Notes under the pieces: generated by a model
Database searches by the model: none
Told to the model about the DNA's origin: nothing
The model's input: only the letters and a program-made list of their open reading frames with translations
Source: Roseomonas sp. HF4
Lineage (GTDB): Bacteria; Pseudomonadota; Alphaproteobacteria; Acetobacterales; Acetobacteraceae
Direction of reading: 5' to 3'
Length of the DNA: 64,000 bases
NCBI RefSeq assembly: GCF_005222755.1
Contig: NZ_STGD01000007.1
Location: 210,812-274,811 of the forward strand
Translations under genes and position numbers: made by a program
Part shown: piece after piece, positions 18,399 to 26,280 of the stretch
How the letters are laid out: every line of letters begins with the position of its first letter
How positions within the stretch are numbered: the first letter of the stretch is position 1

Positions 18399-18755
18399 AT
18401 GAAGCGTCTGCGCGTCATCGTCGTCGAGGACAACGCCGTTATCGGGATGCTGCTGACCGAACTGATCACCGCAATGGGTCACGAGGTCTGCGCCCTTGAG
18501 CGGACCGAGGATGATGCCGTGTCGAAGACCCTGCGATGCAGGCCGGATCTCATGATCGTCGATGCACAGTTGGGCAAGGGCAGTGGCGTCGCCGCAGTCG
18601 AGGCGGTGCTTCGGACCAGGTCCGTTCCCCACATCTTCATCAGCGGCGCCGCGGTCGATGTGCATCGGACCGACAGTATCGTGTTGCGGAAGCCATTCAT
18701 CGAATCCGACCTGGCGCTGGCGATTGAACGCGCTGTGGGCACCGCCGCTGCCTGA
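18399..18755 (+). CDS. Single-domain response regulator
   Basis: 118 residues forming one receiver domain and nothing else: acidic pair in VVEDN (E10, D11), phosphoacceptor D55 in IVDAQL, S82 in the usual Ser/Thr position (FISG), and K98 in LRKPF. Such stand-alone receivers act as phosphate shuttles or sinks. Those of alphaproteobacteria often feed the general stress response, and the phyR locus is 2.5 kb away. It is divergent from the hybrid kinase, a likely phospho-donor. The start was set at the Met directly before the first beta strand; ATG 18360 is an alternative. Confidence 0.82.
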   Translation: MKRLRVIVVEDNAVIGMLLTELITAMGHEVCALERTEDDAVSKTLRCRPDLMIVDAQLGKGSGVAAVEAVLRTRSVPHIFISGAAVDVHRTDSIVLRKPFIESDLALAIERAVGTAAA

Positions 18756-18908
18756 CGCGGCGACGGTGCGGCTGGCGCGACAGGCATCACGCCGCGCCGC
18801 CTTCCGTCCGGATCTGAGGACGCATCACCGCGTCACCGGCTGAGTAGCCCAGAAACCCCGGTGGGGGTTGCTGGGGGGGCGGACCCCGCACCCGCCGTCG
18901 CCTTTGGT

Positions 18909-19139
18909 CTAGTTGATGACCCGATCGACGGAGCGGCTGATGGATGTGCCGGGAGGGTTTCCGCGCCGGCCATCGGATTGCGCGGGGTAGGCCCCTGAAT
19001 TGTTGGTCCCCGCCGCACGATCGACGGCGCGTTCAGCGGCCGTCCCAGGGGGATTCCCCGGGGTACCCTCGCTCGGCCCGGCGCAGCCTGCCGCACCGAG
19101 CAGCATCAGGCTTGTCGCGATGATTCGGAGGTCGGTCAT
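18909..19139 (-). CDS. Small lipoprotein with two GNPPGT motifs
   Basis: 76 residues from ATG 19139 with AAGGA upstream. The lipoprotein signal (MTDLRIIATSLMLLGAAGC) ends in the lipobox GAAGC, so the mature protein is about 57 residues, anchored by lipid in the envelope. The mature part is essentially two copies of one motif, GNPPGTxxxRxVDR: GNPPGTAAERAVDR and, at the C-terminus, GNPPGTSISRSVDR. The same motif appears once in the PRC-barrel protein encoded next door. I know no biochemical function for it. The stress-protein neighbourhood suggests an envelope stress role. Confidence 0.75.
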   Translation of the reverse strand: MTDLRIIATSLMLLGAAGCAGPSEGTPGNPPGTAAERAVDRAAGTNNSGAYPAQSDGRRGNPPGTSISRSVDRVIN

Positions 19140-19262
19140 GGGAATGTCCTTATGTGGGGTGTCGTGGCGATAATCCGGCATCGGACGAATGGTCTCCGTG
19201 CCTGACGCAAGTGCCGCCGGCCTTCTCGCACGACATGCCGGCATGCGTGTCGGAGCGACCGA

Positions 19263-19288
19263 ACGGCGCGGGGTTGCCCCCGCGCCGT
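19263..19288 (-). terminator. GC-rich hairpin downstream of the PRC-barrel gene
   Basis: Perfect 11-bp inverted repeat (acggcgcgggg / ccccgcgccgt) with a 4-base loop, starting 25 bases past the stop of the PRC-barrel gene in the transcription direction. It lacks a clear U-tract, as is common in high-GC genomes. Confidence 0.55.
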
Positions 19289-19312
19289 CCCGTGGTCAGC
19301 CGGCGGCGTAGA

Positions 19313-19969
19313 TCACCGAGGACGCAGCATCGAGTACTCGAAGGCGGGCCGACGCTGGAGGGACTCCTTCGTCGCGCCCGACAGCACGATGTGCTCGTTG
19401 GCACCGTTCCAACGCAGATCCGCCAGCGGCACGGTGACCAGCCGACCACCCATGCCGAGGAAGCCGCCGACCTGGATGATGGCCACGGGGCCCGATGGCG
19501 GGGGGGCCACTGCCGGCGGCGCGCCCGGAACCAGGGGCACCGTCGTCGACGCGGCCGGCGCCGCTGCCGTTGCGGCCGAACGGGGCATCGACATGCCCGA
19601 TGGCGGCGTGATGAGGATGTCCTCGACCTCGCCGATCGCCTCATCGCGCTCATTGTAGATGCTGGCGCCGATGATCTGGCTCATCCGCGGCCGCGCCACG
19701 ATGGCGGAGCCCGCTGGCGCCAGTGCTGCCGGAGCGCCCGTCGCCGGCGCGGCGGCCGATCCCGTCGCGCGGTCCACCGCGCGGCCGACGGCCGTGCCCG
19801 GCGGGTTGCCCGGCGCCCCATCCGGGACCGCCGGCGTGGCCGCCGGACGGCTCGCCGCCGCGGGCGGTGTCGGGGTCGACTGCGCCAGCGCGATCATCGG
19901 CGAGACCATCAGGCCGGCGGCGAGGGTCATCGGCATCAACTGCAGTCGCAGATTCTGGTTGGGCTTCAT
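19313..19969 (-). CDS. Exported PRC-barrel domain protein with a GNPPGT motif
   Basis: 218 residues from ATG 19969, with AAGGA 9 bases upstream. Residues 1-29 are a signal peptide ending MIALAQ. A Pro/Ala-rich linker with one GNPPGTAVGRAVDR motif follows. A PRC-barrel domain spans roughly 95-200 (IIGASIYNERDEAIGEVEDILI at its start, VGGFLGMGGRLVTVPLADLRW later). It is interrupted by a Pro/Ala-rich insertion of about 35 residues between strands. PRC-barrel proteins in alphaproteobacterial envelopes are commonly stress-associated; the ligand is unknown. The shared motif links it to the lipoprotein gene just downstream. Confidence 0.8.
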   Translation of the reverse strand: MKPNQNLRLQLMPMTLAAGLMVSPMIALAQSTPTPPAAASRPAATPAVPDGAPGNPPGTAVGRAVDRATGSAAAPATGAPAALAPAGSAIVARPRMSQIIGASIYNERDEAIGEVEDILITPPSGMSMPRSAATAAAPAASTTVPLVPGAPPAVAPPPSGPVAIIQVGGFLGMGGRLVTVPLADLRWNGANEHIVLSGATKESLQRRPAFEYSMLRPR

Positions 19970-20500
19970 GGACGTGTCCTTGATGTTGGAGGCACGCGCA
20001 CCGCGCAATTGCGGAGTGCTCCCGACTTCAACGACGCTGGGGCAGCGAAGTTGCGTCGCTCGACCGCGACGATGGTGTCTGGCGCTCCGCCGATCGGGAC
20101 CGGGCAGCTCGCCCGCTGGCGCGCCACCGGCCTTCGCCGGAACTCTGCAGGAATGCTGCCGTCTTCGACGACGCGACTGCATCAGCGCGCACCGCCGATC
20201 ACGTTGTCGCGCCATGACGATGGGGATGTCGAGGCGAGCAATTGCCGGCGCGGCGGCGGACCACGAACACGACGGGATCCCTGGCCGGCGCGAGCACCGC
20301 GGGTGAAGCCGAACCCGAAAGGCTCGCGAAAGGGCAATGTCGCAACCCGAACCCACCAAGGCGACTGCCTCGCCCTGCCGGCACGACCCCTGAGGGCCCC
20401 GCGTGCCGTCCAGCCCGGTCGCTGCCGGGCGTCGCAGTTGCGCCGGCCCCGCGGGGGGGCTGTGCGGGGCCGGCGCGGCCGGTCGGAATGGTGGCTGTCT
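19970..20500. other. Intergenic region upstream of the PRC-barrel gene
   Basis: About 530 bases. The part nearest 19969 should hold the PRC-barrel promoter, and the right part holds the terminator-like hairpin of the UPF0391 gene. Open frames here have no ribosome-binding sites or recognisable products. I see no gene. Confidence 0.4.
20440..20476 (-). terminator. Strong GC hairpin downstream of the UPF0391 gene
   Basis: Perfect 13-bp inverted repeat (gcgccggccccgc / gcggggccggcgc) around an 11-base G-rich loop, beginning 25 bases past the stop of the small membrane protein gene. No U-tract. Confidence 0.55.
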
Positions 20501-20665
20501 TCAGCTCGCCCAACCACGACCGACAACCAGGGAAACGACGAAGAGGATGAGGAAGACCACGAACAGCACCTTCGCGATGCCGCTGGCGGCCGACGAAATG
20601 CCACCGAAGCCGAGCACGCCCGCAACGATGGCCACCACCAGGAAGATAAGGGTCCAGTACAGCAT
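20501..20665 (-). CDS. UPF0391 (DUF1328) small membrane protein
   Basis: 54 residues from ATG 20665, with GGAGAG 6 bases upstream. It starts [20 protein letters not shown] and has the hallmark pattern of this family: two hydrophobic helices separated by [12 protein letters not shown]. It is an inner-membrane protein of unknown biochemical function, frequently induced with stress genes in proteobacteria. Its neighbours CsbD and phyR support membership of the general stress regulon, though I see no conserved stress-sigma promoter motif upstream. Confidence 0.9.
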   Translation of the reverse strand: MLYWTLIFLVVAIVAGVLGFGGISSAASGIAKVLFVVFLILFVVSLVVGRGWAS

Positions 20666-20724
20666 GGCGCTCTCCGGAAAGGCTGTGCATCCGTAACGTC
20701 CGCTACCGCCCTCGGTGCGCGGCA

Positions 20725-20751
20725 CGCCGCCGGAGGCAGCCTCCGGCGGCG
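20725..20751 (-). terminator. Perfect hairpin between csbD-like and UPF0391 genes
   Basis: Perfect 13-bp inverted repeat (cgccgccggaggc / gcctccggcggcg) with a single intervening base (in practice a small loop), 20 bases past the csbD-like stop. It could terminate or attenuate transcription between the two stress genes. Confidence 0.6.
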
Positions 20752-20771
20752 CCGTCAGCCCTGCGACAGGG

Positions 20772-20975
20772 TCAGGAGGAGAGGCCGCTCTCCCAGGCCT
20801 TCACCTGCTCCTCGGCCTTCTCCTTCGCGATGCCGTAGCGCTCCTGGATGCGGCCGACCAGCTGGTCGCGCTTGCCTTCGACGACCGTCAGGTCGTCGTC
20901 GGTCAGCTTGCCCCACTGCTCACGGACCTTCCCGTTCATCTGCTTCCAGTTGCCGGCGATCTGGTCCCAGTTCAT
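20772..20975 (-). CDS. CsbD family stress protein
   Basis: 67 residues from ATG 20975 with AGAGGAG upstream. It begins [20 protein letters not shown] and continues with WGKLTDDDL and a C-terminal helix [15 protein letters not shown], the full CsbD pattern. CsbD-like proteins are small, charged and abundant under general stress; their molecular function is unknown. It lies just downstream of phyR on the same strand, consistent with control by the general stress sigma factor. Confidence 0.93.
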   Translation of the reverse strand: MNWDQIAGNWKQMNGKVREQWGKLTDDDLTVVEGKRDQLVGRIQERYGIAKEKAEEQVKAWESGLSS

Positions 20976-21065
20976 CGCGGTACTCCTCTTCCGTTGGCAC
21001 CGCCGGTTCGGCGATACGTCAGGAACGCCAACGGGGTCGTTGGGTTGCGGCACAAGCCTCCGGGG

Positions 21066-21785
21066 TCACCCGATTGGCGGCCGGCCCGCCGTGATCGCCT
21101 GGTAGGTCGCCACGGCCAGCGCCAGAGGCTGGAAGGGCTTGGTGACAAGGAATGCCGGCTCGATCCGCTCCGCGGTCAGCAGCCGCTCGGGATAGGCCGT
21201 GACGAAGATGACCGGGACGGCCACGGCCTGCTGAATTCGCGCGACGGCGGCGATGCCGTCCCCGCCGCGCCCAAGGTTGATGTCCGCCAGGATCAGGCCG
21301 GGACGATGCCGTGCGGCGAGTGCCACGGCGTCTGCCTCGTTCGCCGTCACGGCCACGACCCGGTGGCCGCAGGCCTCGACCAGGCGCCGGATATCCATGG
21401 CGATGACGGGCTCGTCCTCGATGATGATCACGTCGGTCACGGTTGCGGCGTGAAGTGCGGCGCGCGCCGCCTCGATCTCGGCGCCGGCGTCCTCGGCGGT
21501 GATGCCGACCACCATCGCGGCGTCTGGCAGGCGCAGGTCCTCGAGCGCGGTGAGGAGCAGGAGCTGCCGCTGGCGTGCGGACATGAGTCCGCCCTCGCTC
21601 GGCGCCGGCGCAGCCTGCGAAATCGCCGCGTAGAGAGCCAGCCGCGGCGGCATGTCGGGGATCGCGCCGCGCAGCACCTTGGCCACCAGCGCGTCACCGC
21701 TGTCCTGCGCGCCGGTCAGAGCGCGCGCGTAACGTCGCGCCTGGGGCAGCGCGTGCCGAAGGTCCGCATGTCCGGACTCGTTCAC
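21066..21785 (-). CDS. phyR: PhyR general stress response regulator
   Basis: 239 residues. GTG 21785 is preferred because GGAGG lies 7 bases upstream, whereas the in-frame ATG 21830 has no such site. The N-terminal 125 residues are a sigma-factor-like domain (regions 2 and 4 mimic) and the C-terminal part is a receiver with D168 (LADINLG), T196 and K216 (VTKPF). In the established mechanism, phosphorylated PhyR exposes its sigma-like domain and sequesters the anti-sigma factor NepR, releasing EcfG to bind core polymerase. It is divergent from the sigma genes, with nepR and a candidate kinase 1.4-2.3 kb away. Confidence 0.93.
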   Translation of the reverse strand: MNESGHADLRHALPQARRYARALTGAQDSGDALVAKVLRGAIPDMPPRLALYAAISQAAPAPSEGGLMSARQRQLLLLTALEDLRLPDAAMVVGITAEDAGAEIEAARAALHAATVTDVIIIEDEPVIAMDIRRLVEACGHRVVAVTANEADAVALAARHRPGLILADINLGRGGDGIAAVARIQQAVAVPVIFVTAYPERLLTAERIEPAFLVTKPFQPLALAVATYQAITAGRPPIG

Positions 21786-21850
21786 AGTGTCGCCTCCGAT
21801 GGGTTCGCGCCTATGGTCGTCGACATGCATGCCTCGCGCCGCGCCGTTGC

Positions 21851-22342
21851 ATGACGGACGGTCCAGTCGATTTTCGCAATGCTTTAGTGGCGCTCATGCC
21901 GCAGATGCGCGCATTCGCGCGTCTCCTGGCTCGTGACCGGGCGCGTGCGGACGACCTGGTGCAGGATGCCGTCCTGCGCGCGATGACGCAGGAGGCACAA
22001 TGGAAGCCGGGCTCGGACCTGCGCGCCTGGGTGTTCCGCATCCTGCGCAACGGATTCCTCGGCCAATTGCGCCGGGGCGGCACGGAACAGCGGGTGCTGC
22101 TGCGGTTCGACGCGGCGGCCTCCTCCGCTCCGGCACAACTCGACACGGCCGAGCTGCGCGAACTTGACCGCGCGCTCGACGATCTGCCGGCGACGCAGCG
22201 CGAGGCGCTCGTGCTGGTCGCGGCACTCGGCCTCTCGATCGACGAGGCGGCCGTGATCAGCGGCGTCCGGGCCGGCACGGTGAAGGCGCGTATCTCCCGC
22301 GCCCGCGCGACGCTCGCGCAACGTTTCCAGGGCACGGATTGA
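21851..22342 (+). CDS. ECF sigma factor, EcfG-like (first copy)
   Basis: 163 residues with sigma region 2 (FARLLARDRARADDLVQDAVLRAM, then RAWVFRILRNGFLGQLR) and region 4 (LDDLPATQREALVLVAALGLSIDEAA with helix-turn-helix GVRAGTVKARISRAR). It resembles the alphaproteobacterial EcfG group that directs general stress transcription. It sits 65 bases from the divergent phyR start. A second, longer ECF sigma gene follows at 22.5 kb. Which of the two is bound by the adjacent NepR cannot be told from sequence alone. Confidence 0.88.
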   Translation: MTDGPVDFRNALVALMPQMRAFARLLARDRARADDLVQDAVLRAMTQEAQWKPGSDLRAWVFRILRNGFLGQLRRGGTEQRVLLRFDAAASSAPAQLDTAELRELDRALDDLPATQREALVLVAALGLSIDEAAVISGVRAGTVKARISRARATLAQRFQGTD

Positions 22343-22492
22343 CATGCGCGGCCGACCGCGCGGCGAGGGAGGCTGCATCGCACCGTCAATGCGTGAGACT
22401 TCGCAAGGTTGCATCGCCGCGGCTCGGCACCGGGATGCCACAATCGACAACGGGCGATGCAACCAACCGGCGGGCTTGTGCATTGAAGCCTC

Positions 22493-23140
22493 ATGCCGCT
22501 GTACACAGACGCGCGCGCCCTGGCGCCAGGCCACCCCGTTCCTGCCGATGCGAAGGCGCCGGCGTGCTTTGCCGACGACCTTGTCGCCCTGCTGCCACGG
22601 CTGCGGGTGCAGGCCCTGGCTCTGACCCGCAACCGCGCCGACGCCGACGACCTGGTGCAGGCGGCGGTCACCAGCGCCCTGGCCGCGAAGGACAGCTTCA
22701 CCCCCGGAACGAATTTCGGCGGGTGGATGTATCGCATCCTGCGCAACCGCTTCCTTTCGGACCGACGGCGGGCCCGCGAGACGGTGGATGTCGATGACGC
22801 CCCACCCCAGGCGCTGTCCCGCCCCGGCAACCAGGAAGACAACCTGGCGCTGCAGGAACTGCGCAGGCATCTCGCCCGATTGCCCGCGGACCAGCGCATG
22901 GCGCTGATCATGGTGTCCGTACAGGGCCTCAGCTACCAGGAAGTCGCGACGGCCATGGGCTGTGCCGTCGGCACTGCGAAATGCCGGGTCTTCCGCGCGC
23001 GGCGGCAGCTCGAGGTGTGGCTCCTCGGCACCGATGGAAGCCGGCGCGCGAAGGTGGTGCCGCTCACGGCTGGCGCATCGCCCGGGACGAAGCGTAGGCT
23101 GCCCGCCAAGGCGCCCGCTTCGAGACCCGCCGCACCGTAG
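22493..23140 (+). CDS. ecfG: ECF sigma factor, EcfG-like (second copy, next to nepR)
   Basis: 215 residues from ATG 22493. Sigma region 2 (ALTRNRADADDLVQAAVTSAL; GGWMYRILRNRFLSDRRR) and region 4 (LARLPADQRMALIMVSVQGLSYQEVA; CAVGTAKCRVFRARRQLE) are intact. Compared with the first copy it has about 25 extra N-terminal residues and a basic, Pro/Ala-rich C-terminal tail of about 35 residues. It is followed 6 bases later by nepR, the order usual for ecfG-nepR loci in reverse, and is therefore the better candidate for the NepR-controlled stress sigma factor. Confidence 0.88.
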   Translation: MPLYTDARALAPGHPVPADAKAPACFADDLVALLPRLRVQALALTRNRADADDLVQAAVTSALAAKDSFTPGTNFGGWMYRILRNRFLSDRRRARETVDVDDAPPQALSRPGNQEDNLALQELRRHLARLPADQRMALIMVSVQGLSYQEVATAMGCAVGTAKCRVFRARRQLEVWLLGTDGSRRAKVVPLTAGASPGTKRRLPAKAPASRPAAP

Positions 23141-23146
23141 GACCTG

Positions 23147-23353
23147 ATGGACGAGAGCGAAGACAGCGGCGAGGACCCAGAGGCGCAGGTTCCAGGCGAC
23201 AAGCAGCGCCCTCGCTCGCGTACGGCGCCGGCGCTGGATGATGCCTTCGACATTTGGCTGCGGCGGGGGCTGCACGCGATGTTCGATGAAATCGCGCAAG
23301 AACCCATCCCGGACGAGCTGCTGCGCCTGATCGAAGCGGATCGCCGGAAGTGA
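23147..23353 (+). CDS. nepR: NepR anti-sigma factor
   Basis: 68 residues. A disordered acidic/polar N-terminus of about 28 residues is followed by the NepR core: an amphipathic helix DAFDIWLRRGLHAMFDEIA, then EPIPDELLRLIE, which matches the conserved EPVPDxxxxLL motif. NepR binds EcfG until phosphorylated PhyR captures it. It begins 6 bases after the second sigma gene and overlaps the sensor kinase start, so the sigma, anti-sigma and kinase genes are probably one transcript. The short length is normal for the family. Confidence 0.9.
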   Translation: MDESEDSGEDPEAQVPGDKQRPRSRTAPALDDAFDIWLRRGLHAMFDEIAQEPIPDELLRLIEADRRK

Positions 23354-25101
23354 TGCCGGGCGGCCCGCCAAAAGCGGCCCGCCTGCCCGCTGCAAGACGC
23401 TTCGTGCCGGGTCTCCGCGGCAGGCTCCTGGTGTTCATGATCGCGGCGTCCATTCCAATCATCGGCCTCGCGGGGGCCGATGCCTGGGGCGATTTCGAGC
23501 GTGTCCTGGCCGGCGCGCGCCAGGATGCGGCGCTGCTGCGGCAAACGGCCGCGGCGCGCCACGGCGCCGAGATGGACGTGGCGGAGGAGATGCTGCGGTC
23601 CCTGGCTGCCAGACCGGATCTGCTGGCGATGACGCCCGAAGCCTGCGACGCCGCATTGGCCGCCGCCCACGACCTATTCCGCGACCGGTACGCGAATATC
23701 TGGATCCTGGATGCCGGCGGCCGTTTGCAATGCAGCGCGCTGCCGGCCGAGCATGGGGTGGACTACAGCCATCTCGACTATTTTCGACAGATCAAGGCCG
23801 ATCCGCGGGCCACGCTGGGCGGCTTCACCATTGGTGTCCTTTCCGGTCGTCACGTACTGCCGAGCGCGGCGCCGATGCTGGCACCGGATGGCACCCTGCG
23901 CGCGGTCGTCGCGACCAGCGTGGTTCTCGACTACCTGATCAGGACGCAGCGCGCCGCAGCGATCGCGGACACCCACCACGTCTGGCTGATCGACCGCGCC
24001 GCCACCGCGGTCACATTGACCGCAGCCCCGGAAAGCGCCCTGCCGGAAGCCGGCATTCTGGAACGCATCGCCAGCGAGGGCGCCCAGACTTTCGAGGGTC
24101 CGGCGCGTTCCGGCGGGACGCATGTCTGGTCCGTCGATCTCGTGGAGCCCGGTCTGCGGCTGATGGTGGGCCTGCCGATGGATGGCATCCGGCGTGCAGC
24201 GCGCGAGGCGCTGGTCGCCCACCTGCGCGACCTTGGGCTGTTCCTCGGTCTCTGCATCGCCGTCGTGCTCCTTGGTGTCGAGCTGACCATCGCCAGACCC
24301 ATGCAGCGCCTTGCCGCGCGGGTGCGCGTCTGGTCGCCGGGTGATCCGTTCAGTCCGGTTGGGGGGACCTACGACCCGACCGAGGTGACGGACCTGGACA
24401 CGGCGCTGCTGGTCGCCAGCGATGCAATCGGCAGGCGGGAAGTCGAGCTGCGGGAGGCGGTCGCGCAGCGGGACCTGGCGATGGAGGAAATGAACCACCG
24501 CGTGCACAACAACCTCCAGATCATCGCATCGCTGCTCAGCATGCAGGCGGACGGCGCGCGCAGAGCGGACGTCCGGGCGGAATTCGCCATCGCGCGGGAT
24601 CGGGTGCGGGCGCTTGCGACATTGTACCGCCACCTGTCGTTGCGGGCGAAGCTGGATCGCCACGTGCTCCGTCCGTTCATCGAGGATCTCTGCCGACAGA
24701 TCTGCGGGGCGGACTGCGCCGCGCCGAACAACCCCGTTGCCCTGGCAGTCGAAGTCGATGCGTTCGAGATCGAGGCCGACCAGGCGGATTCGCTCACCCT
24801 CCTGATCACGGAAGCGGTGAGCAACGCGGTGCAGCACGCCTTCCCGGACGGCCGGACCGGCACCATCACCGTCTCCCTCCGACGGGAGGGTGATGACGCG
24901 CTGCTCCGGATCGAGGACGACGGCATCGGCCTGCCCGCGGATGCGGAATGCGGGGCCGCACTGGGCCTGAAGCTCATCCGGGGATTCGCGACCCATCTCG
25001 GCGGAAGCGCGGAGATCGGGGGCGCGGGAGGCACGCAGGTCGTCGTCCGCTTTCCGATCCTGCCGGGCCAGGCTGGACCACGGAGAGGGCCGGCGGCGTG
25101 A
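23350..25101 (+). CDS. HWE/HisKA_2 family membrane sensor histidine kinase (PhyK-like)
   Basis: 583 residues. The start is GTG 23350 or the adjacent ATG 23353; both overlap the nepR stop. Transmembrane helix at about 25-43, a periplasmic sensor domain of about 245 residues (dCache-like, with an YANIWILDAGGRLQCS strand), a second transmembrane helix near 297-316, a HAMP-like linker, then the HisKA_2 box EMNHRVHNNLQ with phospho-acceptor H383 and an HATPase domain (EAVSNAVQHAF; EDDGIGLP). This kinase class is the usual phospho-donor of PhyR. Co-transcription with nepR supports that role. Confidence 0.88.
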   Translation: MMPGGPPKAARLPAARRFVPGLRGRLLVFMIAASIPIIGLAGADAWGDFERVLAGARQDAALLRQTAAARHGAEMDVAEEMLRSLAARPDLLAMTPEACDAALAAAHDLFRDRYANIWILDAGGRLQCSALPAEHGVDYSHLDYFRQIKADPRATLGGFTIGVLSGRHVLPSAAPMLAPDGTLRAVVATSVVLDYLIRTQRAAAIADTHHVWLIDRAATAVTLTAAPESALPEAGILERIASEGAQTFEGPARSGGTHVWSVDLVEPGLRLMVGLPMDGIRRAAREALVAHLRDLGLFLGLCIAVVLLGVELTIARPMQRLAARVRVWSPGDPFSPVGGTYDPTEVTDLDTALLVASDAIGRREVELREAVAQRDLAMEEMNHRVHNNLQIIASLLSMQADGARRADVRAEFAIARDRVRALATLYRHLSLRAKLDRHVLRPFIEDLCRQICGADCAAPNNPVALAVEVDAFEIEADQADSLTLLITEAVSNAVQHAFPDGRTGTITVSLRREGDDALLRIEDDGIGLPADAECGAALGLKLIRGFATHLGGSAEIGGAGGTQVVVRFPILPGQAGPRRGPAA

Positions 25102-25126
25102 CGCCCGTCGCGCACGCCGCGGCAGG

Positions 25127-26017
25127 CTACACGGGATCGACGGGCCTACGGGAAGATGACAGCCGGGCCAGCGCGGGCGGCTCGCGCCCGAGCCGCCGGG
25201 ACAGCCAGCCCAGCGAGACCTTTGCCGTCACGATCAGGCCGGACAGGAAGCCGCTCTTGAAGACGGACATGACGTAGCGGCGGCCGGTCAGGACCGGGTG
25301 GACGAAGACCTCGCCGCCAAGCCCCTGCAACTCGGATTCATGCGTCGGCGGCCACCAGTCGTAGCGGGTCAGCCGGCCGAAGGAAGCAAGGTCCCGCAGG
25401 CGGAAATCATGCAGCGCGAGTTCCGTGCCCACGAAGGCCTCGCCGATCGGCCATTCCCTGGCATGCGGCAGGTCATAGACGCGGCCTTGTTCGCGACGGC
25501 GCTCCGCGAGGTGACGCGCGGCACGGGCCGAGAACACCGCCGCACAGATCAGGCAGGGCCGGATCGCCGCGCGCGGGTAGAACCGCAGCATGGTGTGGGT
25601 CCACCAGTAGAGGTCGAGCGACTTCAGGATGGGCTCGCCGACGAAGTCCACGCCTTGCGCGCGACATTGCGCGATCAGGTCGTCGAGCCCGGAAGTCGGT
25701 ACCGCATCGTATTCGACGACCGCGATGTAGTCGTAACCCGGGTGCAGATGCTGGAAGTAGTAGAGTGGGTAATCCGCATTGTACCACAGCAGAGCGCCCT
25801 TCGAGACCGCGGCGAAGCCCAGCGCGACGACATCGGCCTCGCGGTAGCGGATCACCCGGTCGAAATCGATCGGCCCGGCATCGTGGCGCGTTTCGTCGAT
25901 CATCAGGAAGACGTCGGCCGACGGCGCGGCAGCGACGACCTGCGCCAACCTGCGCCGGACGAAATCATCGATGAAGAAGGCCTTGAACACCACGGCGTAG
26001 CGTCGCGTCGTCGTCAT
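25127..26017 (-). CDS. Putative glycosyltransferase-like protein of unknown family
   Basis: 296 residues from ATG 26017. The first strand RYAVVFKAFFIDD and the motif VVEYDAVPT in a region like the DxD-bearing part of GT-A folds suggest a nucleotide-sugar binding protein. Other conserved-looking segments are LLWYNADYPLYYF, WWTHTMLRFYP and RYDWWPPTHE, rich in aromatic residues as in carbohydrate-binding sites. There is no signal peptide. I do not recognise a named family, and a transferase role is inference from fold-like motifs and location between EPS genes. It is convergent with the sensor kinase gene, with 25 bases between stops. Confidence 0.6.
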   Translation of the reverse strand: MTTTRRYAVVFKAFFIDDFVRRRLAQVVAAAPSADVFLMIDETRHDAGPIDFDRVIRYREADVVALGFAAVSKGALLWYNADYPLYYFQHLHPGYDYIAVVEYDAVPTSGLDDLIAQCRAQGVDFVGEPILKSLDLYWWTHTMLRFYPRAAIRPCLICAAVFSARAARHLAERRREQGRVYDLPHAREWPIGEAFVGTELALHDFRLRDLASFGRLTRYDWWPPTHESELQGLGGEVFVHPVLTGRRYVMSVFKSGFLSGLIVTAKVSLGWLSRRLGREPPALARLSSSRRPVDPV

Positions 26018-26280
26018 CGTGGTTTCCAAACCCCCTGGATCCGCAGGCGCTTCCACGGCTCGTTCTGCGAGGTAACGAAATTGCGATGGCTTCGGTTGCC
26101 CAGGAACCGGTCTCCCGTTCCCCGCCGGGCCCCGCGCCCATGGCCGCGACCCTTGCCTCGTGCCACGCAACCCGGGGCACCCGCAGCGGTTCACCTTGTG
26201 GTGCCGATCCCGCGGCCCGCGAACCATGGATTCTGCGCGTGCCAGGCGATGCTGCCCCCACTCCCGGAAGCGAGGATCGC

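Noticed and set aside
18841..18900. Possible terminator (aacccc...ggggtt) between the receiver and lipoprotein genes
   Set aside because: Only a 6-bp stem embedded in G-rich sequence with several alternative pairings; too weak to call.
20130..20165. GGAAC followed about 16 bases later by CGTC, like a general stress promoter
   Set aside because: It is on the plus strand with no plus-strand gene downstream, and the -10 match is imperfect.
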